A stretch of DNA of 64,000 bases from Leptospira chreensis (GCF_016919165.1 NZ_JAFFPS010000053.1:59234-123233); one strand, 5' to 3'. Shown: positions 26,637 through 35,292, numbered from the stretch's first letter. Notes: generated by a model from the letters alone, not told the origin. Program-made: numbers and translations.

Positions 26637-27707
26637 CTATTTTGATTCCAAAAGTTTTTGTTTGATTTCTGATTCAATTTTGATCATTTCTTGTTCCGCT
26701 AACTTTCTTTTTTGACGACCCTCTTCTTGGATTTTCAAAGTTTCCGTAATGGTTGAAATTAGCTGTTGGTTTACAGTTTTTAATGTTTCGATTTCGATGA
26801 TTCCTTTTTCAGATTCTCTTGCGATCTCAACAGTTCCTGTTTTTAACATTTCCGCATTTTTTTGGATTAGGTCATTGGTAGTTTTGGAAACTTGTTTTTG
26901 CGCTTCCAAGGCTTTTCTTTGGCGTAACAAACCTAATGCGATTACAATTTGGTTTTTCCAAAGAGGAATTGTATTCAAAATGGAACTTTGGATTTTTTCG
27001 ACAAGAACCTGATTTCCATTTTGGATGAGGCGAATCTGTGGCCCGGTTTGCAAAGAAAGGATTCGTGTGAGTTTCAGATCGTGGATTTTTTTCTCAAAAC
27101 GATCCACCATTTGGATCATATCTTGGTATTGTTGGGAAGCCAGCGTATCCCCTTGGGCTTTTGCTTTTCCCAACATCTCTGGCAGAATTTTGTCTCTTAA
27201 TTCTTGGACTTTTTTATCACCAGCAGCGATATACACCTGAATTTCTTTAAAATATTCCAAGTTTTTCTCATATAACGCCTGTAATAATGTTATGTCTTTT
27301 GTTAGGTTGGTTCGAGCCGTATGTAATTCTTCCACAATCTTCTCGATTTGGGACTGTAAGTCTTCAAATTTTGCTAAAAACTTCCTGGAAGCGTCAAAAA
27401 GACCTCCAATCAGCGGAATTTTGGACAAAGTGTTCCCTTCGCCGGCAAAACTATCCAAATTTAAATCTGTAATTTTGAACAATAGGTTGTTTAAAAGTTC
27501 TCCCGCATATCCAGAATCTTTAGTTTTGATTTCCGAAAGTACTTTATCTGCAAATTCAGAAACTTTGGCTTGGGCTGAGGCTCCGTAGGAGACAACATCA
27601 TTCGGATTGTTGAGTTGTATCTGTCCCGTGAGTTCTTCAACTTTTGCTAAGTCTTCCTTTGTGAGTTGTAGTTCCGGGTCATTCGTTTTTAGTTCCAAAG
27701 AGTCCAT
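26637..27707 (-). CDS. TelA-family protein (toxic anion resistance family)
   Basis: A 356-residue helical, coiled-coil protein. The segment IPLIGGLFDASRKFLAKFEDLQ matches the TelA/KlaA opening (VPxxGxLfdxxxkyxxky), and a long central region (LLQALYEKNLEYFKEIQVYIAAGD, LQTGPQIRLIQNGNQVLVEKIQSS) is highly typical of the family. The C-terminal third is a long amphipathic helix ending with Lys/Glu repeats. TelA proteins were named for tellurite resistance, but their wider role is thought to be in envelope stress; no tellurite genes are nearby. It is first gene of a three-gene operon with the XpaC-like and inositol-phosphatase genes. Confidence 0.85.
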   Translation of the reverse strand: MDSLELKTNDPELQLTKEDLAKVEELTGQIQLNNPNDVVSYGASAQAKVSEFADKVLSEIKTKDSGYAGELLNNLLFKITDLNLDSFAGEGNTLSKIPLIGGLFDASRKFLAKFEDLQSQIEKIVEELHTARTNLTKDITLLQALYEKNLEYFKEIQVYIAAGDKKVQELRDKILPEMLGKAKAQGDTLASQQYQDMIQMVDRFEKKIHDLKLTRILSLQTGPQIRLIQNGNQVLVEKIQSSILNTIPLWKNQIVIALGLLRQRKALEAQKQVSKTTNDLIQKNAEMLKTGTVEIARESEKGIIEIETLKTVNQQLISTITETLKIQEEGRQKRKLAEQEMIKIESEIKQKLLESK

Positions 27708-27898
27708 AAGTATCTGTCCTTTCTCGTTTCTCCCAAAGATAGGATCGTTTTTACGATATGAATCAAGCAGAAAATGAGAAGGTGTGAAAACATGAACTAG
27801 TAAATTTATTTCTTAGGAAATTCGATCCAAAACCACAGTTTGGTGACAATTTGATTGCATGATTTGTTATAACTGTTACATTCCTGCGAGAAAAATTT

Positions 27899-28516
27899 AT
27901 GCTAAATAATGATTTGAATCTACCAATCCTCCTCCCACAAGTATTGACGGTTGATGTTATGACACTCGACAATCGTTTGTTTGACCAAACGGAGATTCGA
28001 ACTCTATTGTTTCGACTGCGTGCGAGAAATTACCTTCATTATTTAATCATCAAATTCTTAGTCTGCACAGGACTCTCGCTCCCAGAACTGATCCATCTCA
28101 AAATTTCCGATTTTAGTCCCGAACGGAACCTATTCAAATTAAAGAACGGTGGTCGTTTGCGTAGAAGGAAGATCTTCCTCGAACCCAACTTAGCATTGGA
28201 GCTCTATCGGTATTCCTCCGAGTTCTTACCGACCGATTATCTGTTTCCCGGTCGTTATGGAAAATTAAGAACAAGAACCATTCAAAAAATTCTTAAGAAT
28301 GCAAGCCATCTCATCTCTAAAGAAATCCATATTCCCTTCCTTCGTGATGTGATTGCATTAGAGCTTTTCAAAAAAGGTTTTCCTGTTTGGGAAATTCAAG
28401 AGTTTTTGGGACATAGAACCACTCGTTCCACCAAGCAAAGAATATTATTACACATTCCGGTCGAAGAACGAACAGATCCGCGACTTTTTAATCGAAACAA
28501 AAACCAAGCAGCTTAA
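27899..28516 (+). CDS. Tyrosine-recombinase-like protein without a full active site
   Basis: A 205-residue protein that corresponds to the catalytic domain of phage-integrase/XerC-type recombinases. TGLSLPELIHLKISDF aligns with the TGLRxSELxxLxxxD motif, but the catalytic Arg is Ser. IHIPFLRDVIALEL aligns with the HxLRHxxA motif, with Arg kept and both His positions changed. IQEFLGHRTTRSTKQRIL aligns with LGHxxxxxTxxYxH, with LGH kept but no Tyr in the nucleophile position (Leu by eye). It therefore looks unable to cut DNA. No inverted repeats or attachment site are visible beside it, and its gene is intact with an ATG start, so it may be domesticated. Confidence 0.7.
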   Translation: MLNNDLNLPILLPQVLTVDVMTLDNRLFDQTEIRTLLFRLRARNYLHYLIIKFLVCTGLSLPELIHLKISDFSPERNLFKLKNGGRLRRRKIFLEPNLALELYRYSSEFLPTDYLFPGRYGKLRTRTIQKILKNASHLISKEIHIPFLRDVIALELFKKGFPVWEIQEFLGHRTTRSTKQRILLHIPVEERTDPRLFNRNKNQAA

Positions 28517-28571
28517 AAATTTCTTGAACCTTTGGTGTTTTCAGAGATTCTAGTCACCAAGTAGGCTCGCT

Positions 28572-28910
28572 TTGGAAATAAAGACCAAAAAAATCGGAAA
28601 GCACACACTCGTTCACCTAAACGGTCGTTTGGACATTACCCATTCGGATGAAGTGGAGGCCAAATTGGCCGACGACGTGCAAAACGGCGAGGGCGATATC
28701 ATCATCAACCTAGAGCTTATCTCCTACATCTCCTCTTCAGGAATTCGTATCTTTGTTGGGATGGTTCGAGAATTGGACAAACAAGGTAGAAAGTTGAAAC
28801 TCTGCTGTATCACACCTCCTGTCAAAAAGGTGTTTGATGTAGTGGAACTTTTGGATCTGTTTGAAGTTTTTGAAACGGAACAAGAAGCCGTTAACTCCCT
28901 CTCTAAATAG
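28572..28910 (+). CDS. STAS-domain anti-sigma-factor antagonist
   Basis: A 112-residue single STAS domain. The pattern (VHLNGRLDI, then NLELISYISSSGIRIF, then a C-terminal helix) is that of SpoIIAA/RsbV proteins, which bind anti-sigma kinases unless phosphorylated. Ser55 in ISSSG is the likely phosphorylation site. The usual Asp before the first Ser (DSSG) is Ser here. The start is a TTG, and the GT39-like gene begins with GTG seven bases after its stop. SpoIIE phosphatases in this window (3.3 and 52.2 kb) could reverse phosphorylation, but they are far away. Confidence 0.85.
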   Translation: MEIKTKKIGKHTLVHLNGRLDITHSDEVEAKLADDVQNGEGDIIINLELISYISSSGIRIFVGMVRELDKQGRKLKLCCITPPVKKVFDVVELLDLFEVFETEQEAVNSLSK

Positions 28911-28917
28911 TAACCAC

Positions 28918-30354
28918 GTGGCTTACGCCTCGTTTTTCATTATCTCTGCACTGTTTTTCTTCCAGGTTGGGATCAACTTGGATATCTTCCCGGTCGTTTG
29001 GCCGGATGAAGTTTTGTTTTTCTCCCCTTCCTTTTCTTTTTCCACAAGTGGCCATTTGCAAACCAATGTGTTGAAAGGTCTTATCCCCGGTATGGAATCC
29101 AAAACCCTTTGGATGCCACCGGTGTATTTCCTGTTTTCTGGATTTTCCCTATCGATTTTTCCTGACACACTAACGACCGTTCGCCTTGCAAATGTCATCA
29201 TTGTCTATCTTACTGCACTTGGTTTTTACCTTTTATTAAAAAGACAATCGATCTCCGAATGGGGATGCCAAATTGCCTTTGCTAGTGTTCTCTGGGAACC
29301 ACTTCTATTTCGTTTTGGAACGGCAGCAAGGATGGAAGGCCTCACTGCTTTTTTCATTATCTTAAGTCTATTATTTGCAACTAACAAAGATAAATCGAAA
29401 TTATGGTTTGTTTTTTTAGCAGGAGTGGCTCTTTCCCTCTCCTCGTTGTCCCATCCCATTGGAGCTTCCTTTGGACTTGTAACTGCATTTCTCGTTTGGA
29501 GAAACTTTGGCTTAAAATCCCTTCCCTGGTTTTTCCTGGGAGGTGTTCTACCCATTCTTGGTTGGTTGTATTACATCCATCCGCATTGGGATTGGTTTGA
29601 AATTCAATTTGGTGCCCAACTCGCAAGAAAACGAAACTTACTCGGAAGTTTTACGCTGATCGACAAAGTCAAAGTATTTTCCTTCGGGTTTGGATTTTCA
29701 AAATTACGACTGGTGATCATCCTAACACAACTCATTGCCTTGGTTTTGATTTCTTATCAGTCCTTCCAAAAGTATGGAAAACTAAACCAAAAATGGATTT
29801 TGTTTTGGATTTGGATTCTATCCATTCTCGTCTCTTTATATACCTCTTCCGAAGGATGGTATGTTTTCCATATTCTTTTCCCTCTAGCATTCGGAATGGC
29901 TTTGTTATACGACTCCAAACAATCCGTTTCAAAATTAGCGCTGGTTGGAGTTTTGGTATCACTTGGAAGTTTACTTTATACCAATCATATCCATTGGTTT
30001 CAAACCGATTCCAAACAAATTTTAGATTCACATTTCCAACATTTAGAAATGAGTTTAGCTCAGTCCAAATCGGTTTATTTACAGGCCCTTCCCGATCCCT
30101 ATTTTGATTTACGAAAGAAAAGACCTGATTTAGATATTTTGGAATTCATCCCAGGAGAGTTGGACATTCCATCTGTTGCATACATCAAAACCATCCGGTC
30201 ACGAGATAGTTTTGTATTCTATGATGACCAATTGATGAATCCCGTCATAAAAGATTTTATCAATCAGTCCTCATGGCAGAGAGAAGAATGGGAGATTCCT
30301 GTTCCCGGCAATCATTGGCTGCATTATAAAACCATTGTTTATACAAAAAAATGA
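28918..30354 (+). CDS. GT39/ArnT-like membrane glycosyltransferase
   Basis: A polytopic protein of about 478 residues with ten or more membrane helices. The first extracytoplasmic loop holds WPDEVLFFSP; an acidic D-E motif here is the catalytic/metal site of GT-C enzymes such as ArnT and protein O-mannosyltransferases, which use polyprenyl-phosphate sugars. The following helices have the family's aromatic-rich style, and a small soluble C-terminal domain (about 385-478) ends the protein. GTG 28918 is used because upstream in-frame codons lie inside the STAS gene. The downstream SGNH lipoprotein overlaps by four bases, so they are probably partners in envelope glycan modification. Confidence 0.75.
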   Translation: MAYASFFIISALFFFQVGINLDIFPVVWPDEVLFFSPSFSFSTSGHLQTNVLKGLIPGMESKTLWMPPVYFLFSGFSLSIFPDTLTTVRLANVIIVYLTALGFYLLLKRQSISEWGCQIAFASVLWEPLLFRFGTAARMEGLTAFFIILSLLFATNKDKSKLWFVFLAGVALSLSSLSHPIGASFGLVTAFLVWRNFGLKSLPWFFLGGVLPILGWLYYIHPHWDWFEIQFGAQLARKRNLLGSFTLIDKVKVFSFGFGFSKLRLVIILTQLIALVLISYQSFQKYGKLNQKWILFWIWILSILVSLYTSSEGWYVFHILFPLAFGMALLYDSKQSVSKLALVGVLVSLGSLLYTNHIHWFQTDSKQILDSHFQHLEMSLAQSKSVYLQALPDPYFDLRKKRPDLDILEFIPGELDIPSVAYIKTIRSRDSFVFYDDQLMNPVIKDFINQSSWQREEWEIPVPGNHWLHYKTIVYTKK

Positions 30355-31001
30355 AAGTCCGGGTTCTTTCTAAAACCTACTTAATTCCCATTTTCAGTTT
30401 GGTTTTACTTATGGGATGTTACCATTCCGACAAACCAACAAACCAATACCTATCACTGCTCGGAGGAATTTCCTTGGAACGTCGCATCACTATCGTTGGA
30501 GATTCTTTAGGTCAATGGTCGGATGGTTTTGGACTCAGAACCAAACTTCCCTCAGAATTTAAGATCACCGATATCTCGGTGGCAGGTTACACAACGGAGG
30601 ATTGGTTACAGAACAAAAATCGTATGAATGAAATTCCTACCGATCTTTGGATCATTGAACTGGGAACAAATGATGCCATGGTATATGGAGCAAGTGGATT
30701 CGAATCTAAAACGAGGGAGTTGGTATCTTTTTTGGAGTCTTCGCAAGTATCAAGAGTCTTACTCACCGCAATCCCTTTGACGAATATGACCTCGATTCGA
30801 GAAACCATCAGAACCAATAACCAAACCATCCGCAACTTAAAAGAAAACAAAACCAATATCGATTTTGTAGACATCGAATCTATTTTTGAATCCTATTCCG
30901 GAAGTCTTCCCTTGTATCCTATCTCTGACCCCATCCATCCCAACCAAATTGGATATGAACTGATGGGGGAAGCTTATCGTAAAAAAATATTAGGAATTTA
31001 G
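30351..31001 (+). CDS. SGNH/GDSL-family lipoprotein
   Basis: A 216-residue lipoprotein (signal ends VLLMGC, Cys23). The esterase blocks are present: VGDSLGQW (block I nucleophile Ser), LGTNDAM (block III Asn) and a C-terminal [10 protein letters not shown] (block V, Asp and His). It is thus a likely acyl- or acetyl-esterase acting outside the inner membrane. ATG overlaps the stop of the upstream membrane glycosyltransferase by four bases, suggesting acetyl removal from the glycan or lipid that enzyme modifies (inference). Its last 12 bases overlap the convergent coaX gene. Confidence 0.85.
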   Translation: MKVRVLSKTYLIPIFSLVLLMGCYHSDKPTNQYLSLLGGISLERRITIVGDSLGQWSDGFGLRTKLPSEFKITDISVAGYTTEDWLQNKNRMNEIPTDLWIIELGTNDAMVYGASGFESKTRELVSFLESSQVSRVLLTAIPLTNMTSIRETIRTNNQTIRNLKENKTNIDFVDIESIFESYSGSLPLYPISDPIHPNQIGYELMGEAYRKKILGI

Positions 31002-31781
31002 ATCCGCGAGGATTTTGAGTCCTTTCAAAGTCATCATAGGATCAATTTCGTCGAACACTTGGTTATGCGAAGCATGAATGGTGGTAACAAGTCCCCCGGT
31101 TCCAACGACTACGTAATCTCCGGGATGTTCTTCTTTGATGGCTCTTACGATTTCTTTTAATAAACCAATCCAACCAAAGAAAAATCCAGCTTGGATAGAT
31201 TCCACAGTAGATTCGCCTAACACTCGCTTTGGGGAACCAAAAACAATAGGAGGGAGTTGGGCCGTATTACGAGTTAAGGCATCCATGGAAATTTTAAGAC
31301 CAGGAGCAATCACACCACCAACATATTCAGGTTTTTCGCTGATCACACAAAAGGTAGTCGCTGTTCCCAAGTCCACAAGGATGGCTTTCTTTCCGGGATA
31401 GGTTTTCGCACAGTAGGCCGCATTCACCAACCGGTCCGCACCAATTTCAAACGGACGCGGATAACTAATTCCAAAGTTAAGATTCATTTGATAGTGAACA
31501 CGTAGAGGATTTACATCAAACCAATCTTCTAACATCCTCTCAACGATCGGATTTAACGACGGAACAACACTCGAATAAATAGCCCTTTTCACACGATCCG
31601 CTTTTACATTTTCTTGTGTTAAAAAACCCTTTAGAAAAAGTCCAAGTTCATCGGACGTTCTGTCTTTTCGAGTTACAGTTCGTTTGTGAAAGTCAGGAGT
31701 GTCCTCTCCTTCACGAAATACACCGAACACAGTGTTCGTATTCCCTACATCGATAACTAATAATAATGGTGATTCTGACAT
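30990..31781 (-). CDS. coaX: Type III pantothenate kinase
   Basis: A 263-residue ASKHA-fold kinase for the first step of coenzyme A synthesis. [12 protein letters not shown] (phosphate 1 loop with the catalytic Asp), [21 protein letters not shown] (phosphate 2) and [11 protein letters not shown] are the family's conserved motifs. Type III enzymes need a monovalent cation and are not feedback-inhibited by CoA. The ATG is directly next to the stop codon of birA, so biotin ligase and pantothenate kinase form an operon, as in several other bacteria where birA and coaX are adjacent. The 3' end overlaps the SGNH lipoprotein gene by 12 bases. Confidence 0.92.
   Translation of the reverse strand: MSESPLLLVIDVGNTNTVFGVFREGEDTPDFHKRTVTRKDRTSDELGLFLKGFLTQENVKADRVKRAIYSSVVPSLNPIVERMLEDWFDVNPLRVHYQMNLNFGISYPRPFEIGADRLVNAAYCAKTYPGKKAILVDLGTATTFCVISEKPEYVGGVIAPGLKISMDALTRNTAQLPPIVFGSPKRVLGESTVESIQAGFFFGWIGLLKEIVRAIKEEHPGDYVVVGTGGLVTTIHASHNQVFDEIDPMMTLKGLKILADLNS
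31062..31071 (+). repeat. GTTATGCGAA word
   Basis: Exact copy antisense within coaX, read there as Ala-Ser-His-Asn-Gln. A GTTAGGCGAA variant is 141 bases away at 31212-31221. Confidence 0.6.
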
Positions 31782-32537
31782 TTATATAATCCGAAATTTT
31801 GGTGAGGTATCCATCAGTTCAATCTTTTCGCCGGTTTCGGTCATAATGAGAAGGAATCCTAATTCATCAATTCCCAAAACACGGCCACGAACCATTCTAG
31901 AATCCCATTCGGTTTCAATCACCTTGTGTTTTAATAACGAATGATCCTCAATCCAAACTAAATCTTTGAGAATTTGTCCTTGGTCGAGTAAGGAAATTAC
32001 CGATTGGTTTAAATCAACAATCAATTGGTTTGCGAATCGTTCTAAAATTCCTTCTTCCAATGGTTTGTCACACAAAAAGGTGGCCTTATCTTTGAGGGCA
32101 TCTGGGATCGCAGATCCAAAGAAATTTAATCCAATCCCCACAACCACATCAAAGATTCCATTTGTGAATTCGGATTGGACCAAAATTCCTCCCACTTTTT
32201 TATCATTACGATAAATATCATTCGGCCACTTCACCGTTGTGTCAGCTTCTCGTTCCGGAAAAAAAAGAAAGATGGATTTCAGTAACGCCGAAGAAACAAA
32301 AATAGATAATAAAGGAAGGGAAATCTCTGCTGCAGACATTCTGATTTTTCCAGAAAAAATCAGGGGATCTTCGCCTAACGATTGCCAAATATTTTGTCCA
32401 CGACCTTTGCCTGCAGTTTGATCGTCCGCAATCACCCACGAACCAAAGGGGATCGAAACATCACGAATCCATTCATTCGTCGATGTGACGGTGGAAAGTC
32501 TATGACCCAATTCCGGTTTTAACAATCTATATTCCAT
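31782..32537 (-). CDS. birA: Biotin-[acetyl-CoA-carboxylase] ligase
   Basis: A 251-residue biotin protein ligase that attaches biotin to acetyl-CoA carboxylase carrier protein. The biotin/ATP loop AGKGRGQNIW (GRGRxxxxW-like), KWPNDIYRNDKKVGGIL and the C-terminal SH3-like domain with VRGRVLGIDELGFLL are clear. There is no N-terminal helix-turn-helix, so it does not act as a repressor. ATG 32537 is the start; the frame extends upstream into the divergent promoter. This intact copy uses the left unit of a 427-bp tandem duplication as its 5' end; a second, broken 5' end lies at 32764-32964. Confidence 0.88.
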   Translation of the reverse strand: MEYRLLKPELGHRLSTVTSTNEWIRDVSIPFGSWVIADDQTAGKGRGQNIWQSLGEDPLIFSGKIRMSAAEISLPLLSIFVSSALLKSIFLFFPEREADTTVKWPNDIYRNDKKVGGILVQSEFTNGIFDVVVGIGLNFFGSAIPDALKDKATFLCDKPLEEGILERFANQLIVDLNQSVISLLDQGQILKDLVWIEDHSLLKHKVIETEWDSRMVRGRVLGIDELGFLLIMTETGEKIELMDTSPKFRII

Positions 32538-32767
32538 GCGTCCATTTCTCACTCGATTCGGATTGACGAAAGTAAAAAATACCATAGGTTTAGGGAATGA
32601 AATTATCAGGAAATACAGTACTTGTCACTGGATGTGGTATGGGAATCGGGGCTTTGACGGCAGAACGATTGGCAAAAGAAGGAAACGATATCATTGGTGT
32701 GGATATCAAACTACCATTATTAAAAGAAATTCAAAACAAGGTAGAATCTCTCGGTAGAAAATTCTAC
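32341..32767. repeat. Tandem duplication, unit 1 (427 bp)
   Basis: The stretch holds the first 66 or so codons of birA (minus), the 59-bp birA/SDR promoter gap and the first 57 codons of the SDR gene (plus). It is identical by eye to the next unit. It starts with a nine-base hairpin: CTGATTTTT, loop CCAGA, AAAAATCAG. No microhomology is evident at the breakpoint. Confidence 0.9.
32538..32596. promoter_or_regulatory. Divergent birA/SDR intergenic region (first copy)
   Basis: A 59-base gap between two ATG codons transcribed away from each other must hold the 5' signals of both. TTGACG (32563-32568) is the best -35-like hexamer for the rightward gene, but no good -10 box is seen at the expected distance. 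An identical copy lies at 32965-33023 in the second duplication unit, where it lies before the intact SDR gene. Confidence 0.4.
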
Positions 32768-32848
32768 CTGATTTTTCCAGAAAAAATCAGGGGATCTTCG
32801 CCTAACGATTGCCAAATATTTTGTCCACGACCTTTGCCTGCAGTTTGA
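32597..32848 (+). pseudogene. Truncated SDR fused to antisense birA sequence
   Basis: The first 57 residues are identical to the start of the SDR at 33024, including the Rossmann motif TGCGMGIGALTAERL. After GRKFY the frame crosses the duplication junction and reads 26 residues of the birA gene in antisense (from LIFPEKIRG to PRPLPAV) before a stop. It has its own start codon and the same upstream sequence as the intact gene, so an 83-residue product is possible. It lacks the catalytic Tyr-Lys and cannot be an active dehydrogenase. Confidence 0.75.
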
Positions 32849-32964
32849 TCGTCCGCAATCACCCACGAACCAAAGGGGATCGAAACATCACGAATCCATT
32901 CATTCGTCGATGTGACGGTGGAAAGTCTATGACCCAATTCCGGTTTTAACAATCTATATTCCAT
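32764..32964 (-). pseudogene. Truncated second 5' end of birA
   Basis: This repeats the birA start (ATG at 32964) through GEDPLIFSGKIR and then meets a stop in SDR-derived sequence just past the duplication junction. It holds the biotin/ATP loop but not KWPNDIY or the C-terminal domain, so it cannot be a working ligase. It is a by-product of the tandem duplication. Transcription from its promoter would run on towards the intact birA. Confidence 0.75.
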
Positions 32965-33194
32965 GCGTCCATTTCTCACTCGATTCGGATTGACGAAAGT
33001 AAAAAATACCATAGGTTTAGGGAATGAAATTATCAGGAAATACAGTACTTGTCACTGGATGTGGTATGGGAATCGGGGCTTTGACGGCAGAACGATTGGC
33101 AAAAGAAGGAAACGATATCATTGGTGTGGATATCAAACTACCATTATTAAAAGAAATTCAAAACAAGGTAGAATCTCTCGGTAGAAAATTCTAC
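32768..33194. repeat. Tandem duplication, unit 2 (427 bp)
   Basis: Second copy, offset exactly 427 bases from the first. Its right end (...ATTCTAC) continues into the intact SDR gene. The junction between units joins SDR codon 57 to antisense birA sequence. Confidence 0.9.
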
Positions 33195-33839
33195 GGTTTT
33201 GCTTGTGACCTTTCCAAAGAGTCAGAAGTAGAATCTCTAATCAAACAAATCAAAAAGAAACGTTTGAGTTACCAAATCCTAATCAACAATGCCGGAATTG
33301 CACCGAGTGGAGCTTACGAGGGAAAGGATTTTTCCGTTTGGAGTAAAGCCATCCAAATCAATGTGACTGCTCCCATGAAATTGGTTTATCTTTCTCTTCC
33401 CATCTTAAAAGAACAAAAAGAAGCAGCTATCATCAATTTAGCAAGTATTGCAGGTAAGTTTGGAACAGAAGGAACGGTTACCTATTCCGCAACAAAACAT
33501 GCAATGGTTGGATTTTCCCAAGCACTTAAGATGGAACTTTACGAAACACAAATCGGTGTTAGTTGGATTTGTCCCACAATGGTGAATACTAGAATGATTG
33601 CCGGGGTCAAACCTTCCCTCTTTACACCTGTGATCGAACCTTCCCAAGTAGCCGATGCCATTCTTTACGCGATCAAAAAAAATCCTGGGGAAGTGATGGT
33701 TCCATCCTACTTACGAGCATCCATTGTCATCCTACCTGCCTTGTTTCCTAAATTTTCGCTTTGGTTGGCAGTGAAAACAAAAGCCTCAAAAGGTTGGCTT
33801 GTGGCAAACAAGGGACTTGAGAAAAATATTCCTGTTTAG
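33024..33839 (+). CDS. Short-chain dehydrogenase/reductase (intact copy)
   Basis: A 271-residue classical SDR: TGCGMGIGALTAERL (cofactor loop), DIKLPLL with an acidic residue after the second strand (suggesting NAD), NNAGIAPSG, the SIAGKFG-TYSATKHA region (Ser and Tyr-x-x-x-Lys) and a C-terminal hydrophobic tail. The substrate is unknown; retinol/steroid or lipid types share the C-terminal layout. The first 57 codons lie in the second unit of the tandem duplication. metF begins 12 bases after its stop, so the two share a transcript. Confidence 0.87.
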   Translation: MKLSGNTVLVTGCGMGIGALTAERLAKEGNDIIGVDIKLPLLKEIQNKVESLGRKFYGFACDLSKESEVESLIKQIKKKRLSYQILINNAGIAPSGAYEGKDFSVWSKAIQINVTAPMKLVYLSLPILKEQKEAAIINLASIAGKFGTEGTVTYSATKHAMVGFSQALKMELYETQIGVSWICPTMVNTRMIAGVKPSLFTPVIEPSQVADAILYAIKKNPGEVMVPSYLRASIVILPALFPKFSLWLAVKTKASKGWLVANKGLEKNIPV

Positions 33840-33851
33840 AGGATAGGTTTT

Positions 33852-34739
33852 ATGCATATTTCTCAGATTCTCGGTAAAAAACAAACCACCATCAGCTTCG
33901 AATTTTTCCCTCCTAAAAACGCGGAAGCATCTGAGGATTTGTTCCGAAACATCCAAGAATTGTCCGAAATGAACCCGGCCTATGTAAGTGTAACTTATGG
34001 GGCGGGTGGATCCACAAGAGACCTCACTCATGACTTGGTGGTAAAACTCCAAGAACAGACTGGTTTAACAATCATTAGCCACCTTACCTGCGTTGGCTCT
34101 ACCAAAGATGAAATCAGAGACATCCTCAAACGATATCAAAAAAGTGGAATCCACAATATCATGGCTCTACGGGGAGATCCACCGAAAGGACAAACCGAAT
34201 TCAAACAGACCGAGAATGGTTTTGCTTATGCCGGTGAATTGGTTAGTTTCATCAAAAAAGAATTTCCAGAAATGGGAATTGGTATCGCAGGATTTCCAGA
34301 AGGACATCCCTCCACTCCCAACCGTTTGAAAGAAATTGAATATTTAAAATGGAAAGTGGACCAAGGTGCTGATTATATCTGTACACAAATGTTTTTTAAT
34401 AATAACTACTTTTATGATTTTGTAGAACGTTGTGAAATTGCAGGAATCAAAGTTCCCATCATTGCCGGAATTATGCCGGTCACTTCCAGAAAAGGAATGG
34501 CGAGAATGGCAGAACTATCTTTAGGAACCAATTTCCCGGCAAAATTGTTAAAATCTCTTTCCCGCGCGGAAGACGATTCCTATGCAGAGAATGTGGGGAT
34601 CCATTGGGCAACAGAACAAGTAAGAGATTTGTTAGACCATAAGGTCGCAGGGATTCATATGTATACGCTTAACAAGTCTAAGGCGACTAGAAAAATTTAC
34701 GAATCACTCGGGGTTCGAAACTTCGACAGTATTGGTTGA
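33852..34739 (+). CDS. metF: 5,10-methylenetetrahydrofolate reductase
   Basis: A 295-residue flavin TIM-barrel enzyme reducing methylene-THF to methyl-THF for methionine synthesis. Recognisable are SFEFFPPKN, VSVTYGAGGSTRD, ISHLTCVGSTKDEI, MALRGDPPKG, AGFPEGHP, GADYICTQMFF, GIMPVTSR and the C-terminal HMYTLNK, which are the MetF motifs in order. No riboswitch or MetJ-like operator is visible: the gap to the upstream SDR gene is only 12 bases, so regulation must be upstream. The end overlaps the convergent MORN gene by 36 bases. Confidence 0.94.
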   Translation: MHISQILGKKQTTISFEFFPPKNAEASEDLFRNIQELSEMNPAYVSVTYGAGGSTRDLTHDLVVKLQEQTGLTIISHLTCVGSTKDEIRDILKRYQKSGIHNIMALRGDPPKGQTEFKQTENGFAYAGELVSFIKKEFPEMGIGIAGFPEGHPSTPNRLKEIEYLKWKVDQGADYICTQMFFNNNYFYDFVERCEIAGIKVPIIAGIMPVTSRKGMARMAELSLGTNFPAKLLKSLSRAEDDSYAENVGIHWATEQVRDLLDHKVAGIHMYTLNKSKATRKIYESLGVRNFDSIG

Positions 34740-35207
34740 TGCGGACGCAGGTGTCGGTGTGATTCCCATCCACCGATTGTCTTTCCAAATTCCTTCCACT
34801 ACTAAACTACCTTTTGCATTGATGATCTTTGCCTGGCCTTGTAATTGGTTGTTTTCCCAATACCCTTCCAATACCAAACCATCAGAATAAATATATTTTC
34901 CCAAACCTTGGCGTTTTCCTTTGGAATACAAACCAATGAATTTATCTCCATTGGCAAAAGAATAAACTCCCAAACCTTCTTTATATCCGAATTGGTAATT
35001 ACCTTCAAAAACATCACCATTGGCATAACGGTAAATCCCTGAACCTTGTTTGATATCTTCTAAAAATTCTCCGTCAAACCGATCGCCATTTTCATATTGA
35101 ACCTGGAATTTTCCGTTTCTGCAATTTTCACCTTCACAGATTTTTTGGTTCGACTTGCAGAAGCAGAAAAGGTATAAAAATAAAAATATAAAGTTTTTGG
35201 ATCGCAT
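34704..35207 (-). CDS. MORN-repeat lipoprotein
   Basis: A 167-residue exported protein; the hydrophobic start ends in LFCFCKS, a plausible lipobox (Cys17). The body consists of about five MORN repeats with the pattern YxxGdxfeGxyxxgxxxGxGxyxyxnG, for example YENGDRFDGEFLED and YANGDVFEGNYQFG. MORN repeats form elongated beta structures that often bind lipids or other proteins. The C-terminus is Thr/Ser-rich (TPTPASASTNT). The last 36 coding bases overlap metF on the other strand. It is divergent from the signalling operon starting at 35293. Confidence 0.83.
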   Translation of the reverse strand: MRSKNFIFLFLYLFCFCKSNQKICEGENCRNGKFQVQYENGDRFDGEFLEDIKQGSGIYRYANGDVFEGNYQFGYKEGLGVYSFANGDKFIGLYSKGKRQGLGKYIYSDGLVLEGYWENNQLQGQAKIINAKGSLVVEGIWKDNRWMGITPTPASASTNTVEVSNPE

Positions 35208-35292
35208 GTATGGTCAGGGAGAAGGTTTTTTTTCCGTCAATTAATAGGTGCAATCTCATATATAAACTAGTTCGGAATTAAGGCAATAACAT

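Noticed and set aside
27899..28516. Integrase gene as mark of a prophage or genomic island
   Set aside because: No flanking direct repeats, tRNA gene, phage genes or change in base composition; neighbours are ordinary housekeeping genes.
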